The notes below the pieces were generated by a model. It saw only the letters and a list, made by a program, of their open reading frames with translations, had not been told where the DNA came from and did not search any database. A stretch of DNA of 64,000 nt from Streptomyces sp. HB132. GTDB taxonomy: Bacteria; Actinomycetota; Actinomycetes; Streptomycetales; Streptomycetaceae. The stretch covers positions 1 to 64,000 of the forward strand of contig NZ_JAFBGA010000023.1 in assembly GCF_016909575.1 (NCBI RefSeq). Direction: 5' to 3'. This document shows, piece after piece, positions 18,034 to 25,294 of the stretch (positions are counted from its first letter, which is position 1; each line of letters opens with the position of its first letter). The position numbers and the translations under genes were made by a program.

Positions 18034-21000
18034 ATGTCGCAGCGGTCCGTAGTGGACGTTGTCTCGGATGTGTGGACGGCTGTCCTTCGGACCGAGATAC
18101 CCGGCCCGGACGCCAACTTCTTCGCGATGGGCGGGAACTCGCTCCAGGGAGCCAGGGTGATCGGCCGGCTCCGTGAGGAGCTCGGCATCCGGATTCCGCT
18201 CAGCGTGCTGTTCGAGGCCCGGACGCTCGCCCAGCTGGTCACCGCCATCGAGGGGATGCGGGAAGAGGCCCCCGGGGCGGCGACGACCATCGAGCCGTTC
18301 GGTGAGAGGACGGATGACGTCTTCCACGCCCCCACGTCGTTCGCACAGCAGCGCCTGTGGGTGGACGAGCACATCCAGGGGCCCAGCTCCCGCTACAACA
18401 TCCCCGTGGCCCACGAGATCGGCGGGCCGCTCGACATCGCGGCGCTGGGGACGGCCGTCCAGACGCTGGCCGACCGTCACGAGGTCTTCCGCACCACCAT
18501 CACGGCCGTCGACGGAATTCCCGAGCAGGTGATCCAGGCCAGGATCGACCTGCCGTTGACCGTGGTCGACCTCAGGGACGAGCCGGAGGAGAAGCAGGAG
18601 CAGGCCCTGGCCGACCAGCTCCTCGTCTCCGCCCAGCGGCCCTTCGACGTGGAGCGGGGCCCGCTCCTGCGCGTGGAGTTGTACCGCCTGGACGAGCAGT
18701 GGCACGTCCTGCTCATCAACCTCCACCACATCATCACCGATGTGCACTCCTACGAGCTCGCCATGTCCGAGCTGCTCGAGCTGTACGCGGCAGCCGCCGG
18801 CGGAACGCTCCCCGCGGCGGAGCCGCCCCCGGTGCAGTACGCCGACTACGCCGCCTGGCAGCGGCGCACCATCGGCGGAGCCACGCTCGACCGGCAACTG
18901 GACTACTGGAAGGAGCGGTTGCGCGGACCACTGCCCGTGCTGGATCTGCCGACCGACCTGCCGGCCAGGGAGACCACCATGAGCCGCGGGGCCTCCGTGG
19001 GCATCGAGCTCCCCCGGGCGGTGTCGCGACGGATCCGCGAGCTGTCCAAGGAGAACGACGCGACTCCGTTCATGACCATGTTCACCCTGCTCAACGTGCT
19101 GCTCAGCCGGTACAGCGGCCAGACGGACATCGTGGTCGGCATCCCGAGCACCAACCGGGACCTTCCCGAACTGGAGACCATGCTCGGGTGTTTCCTCAAC
19201 ACCCTCGCGCTGCGCAGCGATCTGTCCGGTGATCCGACTCTGACCGCTCTGCTCGGCGACGTCCGCACCCGGACACTGGAGGCCTTCGCGAACCAGGACG
19301 TCCCCTACGAGCGGGTGGTCAACGCGATCTCCACCGACCGCTCCTCCCGACAGGGGCCGTTCCGGGTGATGCTGGCGTTCCAGCACGAGTTGCCCGCACC
19401 GGAGCTGACCGGACTCAGCGTCACCGATGTGGATCTGGACCTGGGTATGAGGGCGGTCAAGTTCGACCTGGTGTTCAGGGTCGTCGAGGCCGAGTTCACG
19501 TACCGCCTCGCACTGGACTACAACACCGACCTCTTCGTCGAGGACAAGGCGTGGCGTATCCTCGAGCACCTCGCTGTGCTCGCGGCGGACGCGGTCGCCT
19601 CTCCCGCCAAGCGCATCTCGGAACTCACCATCCTTCCCGACGGGGAGCGCCGGCAGCTCGAGAAGTGGTCCACGGCGGCCTGCGGTCCGTACCCCACCGA
19701 CCTCTTCCTGCACCGGCTGTTCGAGGAGCAGGCGCTCAGGTCCCCGGACGCCGATGCGGTCGAGAGCGGCGACGACCGGATCAGCTATCGCGAACTCGAC
19801 GACAGGGCAGCACAACTGGCGCGGGAGCTGACGGCACGCGGCATCGGCACGGACGATCTGGTCGGCCTGTGTGCGGACCCGTCGCCGGACCTCATGGTCG
19901 GGATCCTCGGCATCCTCAAGGCCGGGGCGGCCTACGTACCGATCGATCCGCTCTCACCCGTCGACCGGATGTCGTACGTCGTCGCGGACAGCGGGATGAA
20001 GGTCCTGGTCACCACCCCCGAACTCGGTGTCCAGCTGCCGGCGGGCGTCCTTGAGAACGTGGACGTGGTGAGCACCGGAACCGTGGGGCAGGCCCGTCCC
20101 GCGGGCGCTCCGCGGCCCGGGGCGGAGGACGGCGCCCGTGAGCCAGCGCTGCACCCCTCGCAGCTGGTGTACCTGATGTACACGTCCGGAACCACCGGTA
20201 ACCCCAAGGGCGTCGGACTGCCGCACACCGCGATCACGCCGTGGATCCAGTGGGCCCAGGACATCCGCCCGATGGGGCCGGGCACCCGGGTCGTGCACAA
20301 TCTCTCGTACCACTTCGACTGGTCCGTCGAGCAGATGTTCCACGCGCTGACCAGCGGAGCCTGCCTGGTCATGCTTCCCCGTGAGGTCCGGGCCGACGGC
20401 CCGGCCACCGCCCGGTTCATCAACGAGCGGTCCATCCACCTGCTCTACCTGACGCCGACCCAGATGCGAGGCATCGCGGACGCGGACATCGGGATGCCGA
20501 CGTTGCGCCACGTGTCCATGGGCGGCGAGAACCTGGACGCGGACCTGGTCGCGCGGACACGCAAGGTCGTCTCGCCCGAGTGCGAGATCTGGAACGAGTA
20601 CGGGCCGACGGAGACCGCGGGAGCGGCACTGGTCGGCCGCATGGGCGACGAGCCTGTGGAGCGCAGCTCCATGCCGCTGGGCGAACTGATCGCCAACGCC
20701 TCCTGCGCGGTGGTCGACCGCTGGGGGAACCTCCAGCCGATCGGTGTTCCCGGCGAACTCTGGATCGGGGGTGACGGCGTCGCCCGCGGATACCGCAACC
20801 GGCCCGCTCTGACCGCCGACCGGTTCACCCCGGATCCGGCCAGGCCCGGCCACCGTCTCTACCGCACCGGTGACCTGGTGCGGCGGCTCCCCGACGGAGA
20901 GATGGAGTTCCTGGGCCGGGTCGACAGCCAGGTCAAGATCCGTGGTGTGCGGGTCGAGCTGGAGGAGATCGAGTCGGTACTGCGCGGGCACCCCGACGTC

Positions 21001-21534
21001 ACGAACGCCGTGGTCGTCCTGGAGTCGGGCCATCGGCTGATCGCCTATGTGGCCCTGACACCCGGCGGCGATCTCGACGACGCCGCACTGCGCGCCTACC
21101 TCGCCCCGAAGCTGCCCATCGTCATGCAGCCGGCCGTGTTCATGTGGCTCGACGCCATTCCGCTCTCGGCGACCGGCAAGGTCGACCGCCGGCGGCTTCC
21201 CCGGCCCAGCGCCCCACCGCCCGTCGAGCCCGTCGTGGTGCCGCCGAGCACCGGGACGGAGCACACCGTCGCGGCGGCGTGGGCGGATGTGCTCAAGCTG
21301 GACGAGGTGAGCGTACAGGCCAACTTCTTCGAGATCGGCGGGGACTCGTTCTCCCTGTTGGCCGTCGTCAGCCGGCTGCGGACCGAACTGGGGCTGGACC
21401 TTCCCGTGCGCTCCCTGGTCGATACGCCGACCGTCGCCACGCTGGCCGCGCGGATCGACGTGCTGCGCCGGACCACACAGCCCCGGGAGACCGCCGACGG
21501 ATCCGGCCGCGGTTCCGAGCGGGGCGAGATCTGA
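18034..21534 (+). CDS. NRPS, carrier - condensation - adenylation - carrier (T-C-A-T)
   Basis: This 1166-residue NRPS begins with a carrier protein (FFAMGGNSLQG, Ser near 35). It continues with a condensation domain whose active site reads HHIITDV (near 231), keeping the second His and the Asp but replacing the final Gly. The A domain has YTSGTTGNPKG (near 714) and YGPTETA. A second carrier protein follows (FFEIGGDSFSL, Ser near 1105), with a polar tail. Pocket residues aligned to GrsA read D-W-E-Y-S-G-E-G-A, which I cannot match to any standard code. The N-terminal carrier has no A domain in cis, so it must be loaded in trans or receive a chain from another protein. ATG is preceded by GGGTGGA at about six bases. 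It is in the same plus-strand run as the MbtH and thioesterase genes. Confidence 0.94.
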   Translation: MSQRSVVDVVSDVWTAVLRTEIPGPDANFFAMGGNSLQGARVIGRLREELGIRIPLSVLFEARTLAQLVTAIEGMREEAPGAATTIEPFGERTDDVFHAPTSFAQQRLWVDEHIQGPSSRYNIPVAHEIGGPLDIAALGTAVQTLADRHEVFRTTITAVDGIPEQVIQARIDLPLTVVDLRDEPEEKQEQALADQLLVSAQRPFDVERGPLLRVELYRLDEQWHVLLINLHHIITDVHSYELAMSELLELYAAAAGGTLPAAEPPPVQYADYAAWQRRTIGGATLDRQLDYWKERLRGPLPVLDLPTDLPARETTMSRGASVGIELPRAVSRRIRELSKENDATPFMTMFTLLNVLLSRYSGQTDIVVGIPSTNRDLPELETMLGCFLNTLALRSDLSGDPTLTALLGDVRTRTLEAFANQDVPYERVVNAISTDRSSRQGPFRVMLAFQHELPAPELTGLSVTDVDLDLGMRAVKFDLVFRVVEAEFTYRLALDYNTDLFVEDKAWRILEHLAVLAADAVASPAKRISELTILPDGERRQLEKWSTAACGPYPTDLFLHRLFEEQALRSPDADAVESGDDRISYRELDDRAAQLARELTARGIGTDDLVGLCADPSPDLMVGILGILKAGAAYVPIDPLSPVDRMSYVVADSGMKVLVTTPELGVQLPAGVLENVDVVSTGTVGQARPAGAPRPGAEDGAREPALHPSQLVYLMYTSGTTGNPKGVGLPHTAITPWIQWAQDIRPMGPGTRVVHNLSYHFDWSVEQMFHALTSGACLVMLPREVRADGPATARFINERSIHLLYLTPTQMRGIADADIGMPTLRHVSMGGENLDADLVARTRKVVSPECEIWNEYGPTETAGAALVGRMGDEPVERSSMPLGELIANASCAVVDRWGNLQPIGVPGELWIGGDGVARGYRNRPALTADRFTPDPARPGHRLYRTGDLVRRLPDGEMEFLGRVDSQVKIRGVRVELEEIESVLRGHPDVTNAVVVLESGHRLIAYVALTPGGDLDDAALRAYLAPKLPIVMQPAVFMWLDAIPLSATGKVDRRRLPRPSAPPPVEPVVVPPSTGTEHTVAAAWADVLKLDEVSVQANFFEIGGDSFSLLAVVSRLRTELGLDLPVRSLVDTPTVATLAARIDVLRRTTQPRETADGSGRGSERGEI

Positions 21535-21625
21535 GCAACACCCCTGGCCCGGGCGTTCCCGGGACCAGCTCCGGCGAGATCGACCGCCGGTCCGGCCCAT
21601 GCCGATCTGAACGAAAGCGCATGCG

Positions 21626-22606
21626 ATGAACTCTGAGACGGAAATGATCCGTGCCGCTGTCCTGCAGGCGTGGCGCGACACCCTCGAAGCCGAACCCGCC
21701 TCGGACGACGAGAACTTCTTCGAAGCGGGTGGAAACTCCATCCTGGCCGTCGCGCTCCAGCGACGGCTTGTCAAAGCGCTCGGCCGCGCTGTTCCGTTGC
21801 GGCAGATCCACGAGCACCCGACGGTGGCCGGACTCCTCGGGATCAGCACTGCCGGTCTCCCGTCCGGGCGGGAGCGGACCGCCGGCGGGTCACCGGCGCT
21901 GACGCTCTACTGCCTGCCGTACGCGGGTGCTTCGGCGCGGATGTACGCGGACTGGGACAGCAGAATGCCCTCCTCGGTGACGGTGAAGCCCCTGGAACTT
22001 CCCGGAAGAGGGGCACGCTGGTCCGAACCGGCGCTGACCGGGATGGCCGCCCTGCTCGAGGACCTGGCCGGCGCCATGGACGAAGCGCGGCACACACCCT
22101 ACGCACTGTTCGGCCACAGCTTCGGCGGAGTACTCGCCTTCGAACTCACCCGGCACCTCACGGACCGCGGCTTTCCCGCATCGCGGCGCCTGCTCGTCTC
22201 CGCTTGTCCGGCCCCGCACGAGGCCACTCCGGTCGAGACCAACCATGACCTCTCGGACGAGGAGTTCACCGAACGCCTGCGGAAGTTGCGCGGCACCCCG
22301 GAGGAACTCCTGGAGAACGAGGAGCTGATGGAGCTCTACCTGCCGACCATCCGTGCGGACTACACGATCCTGGACCACTACCGGGCGCCGCGTATCACTC
22401 CTCTGAACTGCCCGGTCTCCGTGTTCCACGGCGCCGACGACCAGGACGTACCGGAGGCATCGGTGGGTGAATGGGCCCAGTACAGCAATGGTTCCTTCGC
22501 GGCCGAGGAGATCACGGGAGATCATTTCTTCCTGCGTGACTCCGAGGACGAACTGCTGGCGAAACTGGCCCTGCACCTCGGAGGCGAGCCCGCCGGGGAC
22601 GAGTAG
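21626..22606 (+). CDS. Carrier protein - thioesterase (T-TE) fusion
   Basis: Residues about 5-75 form a carrier protein (FFEAGGNSILAVALQ). Residues about 90-326 form a thioesterase of the type II subfamily, with LYCLPYAGASARMY, GHSFGGVLAFE and the His in ITGDHFFLRDSEDE. The order resembles a chain-terminating T-TE didomain split off as its own protein, but the TE sequence groups with editing thioesterases by its motifs. It may release the peptide, or hold a chain that the free condensation domains extend. It follows the T-C-A-T NRPS by 91 nt on the same strand. ATG is preceded by GAAAG at 8-9 bases. Confidence 0.93.
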   Translation: MNSETEMIRAAVLQAWRDTLEAEPASDDENFFEAGGNSILAVALQRRLVKALGRAVPLRQIHEHPTVAGLLGISTAGLPSGRERTAGGSPALTLYCLPYAGASARMYADWDSRMPSSVTVKPLELPGRGARWSEPALTGMAALLEDLAGAMDEARHTPYALFGHSFGGVLAFELTRHLTDRGFPASRRLLVSACPAPHEATPVETNHDLSDEEFTERLRKLRGTPEELLENEELMELYLPTIRADYTILDHYRAPRITPLNCPVSVFHGADDQDVPEASVGEWAQYSNGSFAAEEITGDHFFLRDSEDELLAKLALHLGGEPAGDE

Positions 22607-22869
22607 TCCTCCGCCCCGGCGACGACCCGCGCCGACGGCCGGGAGACGAACCCGGCCATGCCACCGCGAGTTCGCCGATGCCGTCGACAGGGCCCGGAAA
22701 GGCGCCTCCGCACCGGTCGACGCGGCCCGTTCGACCGGTGCCGAACGGGCCGGACCGCCGGGGGAGCCGATGAGCGACGGCGACATCGCGGCCCCTCGAA
22801 CCGAGCTGACCAACATGCCCTGGAAGCCCCCGGAGCACCCCTACCCGCAACCCCAGAAGGTGGTATCGA

Positions 22870-23721
22870 GTGAGTATCCGTACCGTAGGCGTGATCGGCG
22901 CAGGAACGATCGGCCGGGGTGTCGCCCAGTCGTTCGCGCAGGCGAAGTTCGACGTGATCCTGGTGGACATATCGCAGGACCAGCTCGACAGCGCGCTCGC
23001 CCAGATCCGGCGGGACGTACTGGTGCACGCCATGCTCCTCGGGCAGCAGTCGCAGGAGAGCGCCGAGACCGTACTCTCCCGGATTCGCACCAGCACCGAG
23101 TTCGCGCCGCTGGCGGACGCCGACTTCGTGGTGGAGAACGTCACGGAGAACTGGGACGTCAAGCGCGCGGTCTACGAGCAGATCGACGCCATCTGCCGCC
23201 CCGGCGTGATCTTCGGGGTCAACACCTCGGCGGTGCCGATCACCCGGGTCGGCTCGGTCACCGGGCGCCCGGCCGAGATCCTCGGACTGCACTTCATGAA
23301 CCCCGTTCCCATGATGAGCGCGGTCGAGGTGGTCAGCGGCCACTTCACGTCCGAGGAGACGCTGAAGATCACCCGGGGAGTGCTCGAGGACCTCGGCAAG
23401 GAGGGGATCGTCGTCCAGGACTCCCCGGGGTTCATCACCAACCGGGTCCTCATGGTGACCATCAACGAGGCGATCTTCTGCGTCCATGAACAGATCGCCT
23501 CGGCCGAGGACGTCGACAAGATGTTCCGCGAGTGCTTCGGCCACAAGATGGGCCCGCTGGAGACCGGCGACCTGATCGGCCTCGACACGATCCTGAATTC
23601 CCTCACGGTCCTGTACGAGAGCTTCCGGGACAGCAAGTTCCGCCCGGCCCCGCTGCTCCAGAAGATGGTCGACGCCCGGCTGCTGGGTCGCAAGACCGGC
23701 CAGGGCTTCTACACCTACTGA
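22870..23721 (+). CDS. 3-hydroxyacyl-CoA-dehydrogenase-like enzyme of the aminomalonyl/hydroxymalonyl-ACP type
   Basis: This 283-residue NAD(P)-dependent dehydrogenase has the dinucleotide motif GVIGAGTIGRGVAQ at the N terminus, the catalytic His/Glu pair in GLHFMNPVPMMSAVEVV, and DSPGFITNRVLM. The family includes FkbK, ClbD and the zwittermicin enzyme, which oxidise the hydroxymethyl group of a glyceryl- or seryl-ACP. No FkbH-like glyceryl-transferase/phosphatase is present in the window, while a carrier-protein aminoacylating ligase sits two genes on. The seryl route is therefore favoured: oxidation of Ser-ACP toward the aldehyde, to be completed by the acyl-CoA dehydrogenase at 38.9 kb. 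The GTG start has AAGGTGG six bases upstream. A 40-nt gap leads to the ACP. Confidence 0.9.
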   Translation: MSIRTVGVIGAGTIGRGVAQSFAQAKFDVILVDISQDQLDSALAQIRRDVLVHAMLLGQQSQESAETVLSRIRTSTEFAPLADADFVVENVTENWDVKRAVYEQIDAICRPGVIFGVNTSAVPITRVGSVTGRPAEILGLHFMNPVPMMSAVEVVSGHFTSEETLKITRGVLEDLGKEGIVVQDSPGFITNRVLMVTINEAIFCVHEQIASAEDVDKMFRECFGHKMGPLETGDLIGLDTILNSLTVLYESFRDSKFRPAPLLQKMVDARLLGRKTGQGFYTY

Positions 23722-23760
23722 CATCTCCGACCACGGAAACCACGAAGGAGAAACACCAGA

Positions 23761-24006
23761 ATGACGCACGAAGACGCCCGCGCACGGGTCCGCGCATTCC
23801 TCACCCCGCAGCTGGCGGGCCGGCCCCTGGCCGACAGCGACGACATATTCGCCCTCGGCTACGTCAACTCCCTCTTCGCGATGCAGCTCGTGCTGTTCCT
23901 GGAGAAGGAGTTCGGGTTGAGCCTCGGGCCGGACGACATGGACTTCGACAACTTCCGTACCGTCGACGGCCTCGTCCGCCTGGTCACCTCCAAGGCAGCG
24001 GTCTAG
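23761..24006 (+). CDS. Dedicated acyl carrier protein of the extender-unit cassette
   Basis: This 81-residue carrier protein has the attachment Ser in GYVNSLFAMQLVLFLEKEF. The NSLFA(M/L)Q pattern, in place of DSL, is that of carrier proteins in the methoxymalonyl, aminomalonyl and amino-acid:carrier-protein ligase systems (FkbJ, ClbE and relatives). It lies exactly between the dehydrogenase and the synthetase-like ligase, so it is the expected acceptor of the amino acid and the platform for both oxidations. AAGGAG lies about ten bases before ATG. Confidence 0.95.
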   Translation: MTHEDARARVRAFLTPQLAGRPLADSDDIFALGYVNSLFAMQLVLFLEKEFGLSLGPDDMDFDNFRTVDGLVRLVTSKAAV

Positions 24007-24083
24007 GCCCTCTCCCGGCGCGCGACGGCAATGAGCCGCCGTGCGCCGGGCCCGTTCTCCCCACCGGCGAGGAAGCGATCACC

Positions 24084-25292
24084 ATGAAGCACCCGAACGA
24101 CGCCCTGACCCGGATCGAGCTGCAGAGTCCGATCCCCGAGGCGCTGGCCCCCGAGATCGAGCGCCGCCTCTTCTTCGTGTCGCCCGAGATCACCGGCTAC
24201 GAACTGGTCGTGAAGGACCAGGAGGTGCACGGCGTGGTCCTGCACTCGCCGGAGCCGCTCGATCACGCCGCCCTGACCGTCAAGGTCGACCACATGGTGA
24301 ACAACGACGTCCGCAGGCAGCGGGTGACCCCCGCCAGGTCGGTCTGGACCTCGCCGCACCGGCGCACACCGCAGGGCGACGACATGTTCGACCTCCTCGC
24401 GGAGTCCGGAGCGGTGACCGAGGTGGGCGAGGGCCAGGTGGCTCTCGGAGAGCCCCTGCTCTCCCTGTTCACGTACTTCGACGAGGCCGTCTGCGCATTG
24501 CTGGCCGAGGACTTCGACGCCCGGGAGTACCGGTACCCGACACTGATCCGGACCAGGGCCCTGGAAACGGCCGGATACATGAAGTCCTTCCCGCAGCACC
24601 TGATGTTCGTCACCAGGCTGCGCAACGACCTCGACGTCTACCGCGACTTCCAGGACTCCTACGCCGTCGACGGACTGACCCCCGGTGCGCTCGACTCCTG
24701 CGGGAACGTCGACTACTGCCTGCCGCCGACGATGTGCTACCACACGTTCCAGCAGTACGGCGGACGCACGCTGGAGGCGGACCGGCTGCACGTCGTGACC
24801 TCACGCGGCAAGTCGTTCCGCTTCGAGGCGGCGTACTCCACGACGCTGGAGCGCCTCTGGGACTTCACCATCCGGGAGATCGTCTTCATGGGCGCCCGGG
24901 AAGAAGTCCTGAACTCCCGCGAGGGATTCATGCGCAAGGTCTTCGCCTTCGTCGAGGCGCTCGGTATGAGCGGCTTCTGCGAGGTGGGGAACGACCCCTT
25001 CTTCTGCGGCACGGACACCTCGGAGCGCATCTGGTCGCAGCGACTGATGGAACTCAAGTACGAGCTGCGGCTGGACGTCGCCCCGGAGCGGACGATCGCC
25101 GTCGGTTCCTTCAACTTCCACGACGACCTGTTCGGCAAGGCCTTCGACATCGGACACGGCGCGAACGGCCCGATCCGCAGCGGCTGCGTCGGCTTCGGCC
25201 TGGAGCGGCTCGTCTACGCCTTCCTCTGCCAGTACGGCCTGGACAGCGCAGACTGGCCGGCCCAGGTGCGCTCGGCCGTCGTCGGGAGTTGA
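24084..25292 (+). CDS. Class II aminoacyl-tRNA-synthetase-like amino acid:carrier protein ligase
   Basis: This 402-residue protein has the class II synthetase catalytic core: motif 2 in SFRFEAAYSTTLERLW, motif 3 in GCVGFGLERLVYAF, and Cys residues in YCLPPTMCYHTF and FFCGTD that fit the zinc site (Cys, Glu, Cys) of the atypical SerRS-related ligases. There is no room for a tRNA-binding coiled coil. Homologues in rhizobia adenylate Gly or Ala and transfer it to the phosphopantetheine of a partner carrier protein rather than to tRNA. Here the partner is the ACP gene 77 nt upstream. Together with two dehydrogenases, Ser is the most sensible substrate, making it a functional stand-in for the Ser-activating A domains of colibactin and zwittermicin. 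GAGGAAG lies eight bases before the ATG; the downstream NRPS starts 2 nt after its stop. Confidence 0.9.
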   Translation: MKHPNDALTRIELQSPIPEALAPEIERRLFFVSPEITGYELVVKDQEVHGVVLHSPEPLDHAALTVKVDHMVNNDVRRQRVTPARSVWTSPHRRTPQGDDMFDLLAESGAVTEVGEGQVALGEPLLSLFTYFDEAVCALLAEDFDAREYRYPTLIRTRALETAGYMKSFPQHLMFVTRLRNDLDVYRDFQDSYAVDGLTPGALDSCGNVDYCLPPTMCYHTFQQYGGRTLEADRLHVVTSRGKSFRFEAAYSTTLERLWDFTIREIVFMGAREEVLNSREGFMRKVFAFVEALGMSGFCEVGNDPFFCGTDTSERIWSQRLMELKYELRLDVAPERTIAVGSFNFHDDLFGKAFDIGHGANGPIRSGCVGFGLERLVYAFLCQYGLDSADWPAQVRSAVVGS

Positions 25293-25294
25293 CG

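Noticed and set aside
22870-24006. Methoxymalonyl-ACP (FkbH/I/J/K) pathway
   Set aside because: The dehydrogenase and ACP would fit, but no FkbH-like glyceryl-transferase/phosphatase or dedicated O-methyltransferase is next to them, while an aminoacylating ligase is. FkbH could still lie beyond the left edge.
23532-24083. In-frame extension upstream of the synthetase-like ligase
   Set aside because: It overlaps the dehydrogenase and ACP genes in another frame, reads as low-complexity sequence, and ATG 24084 has a clear ribosome-binding site.
24084-25292. Housekeeping seryl-tRNA synthetase
   Set aside because: The N-terminal tRNA-binding coiled coil is absent, the Cys pattern fits the carrier-protein ligases, and the gene is embedded 2 nt from an NRPS gene and next to an ACP.
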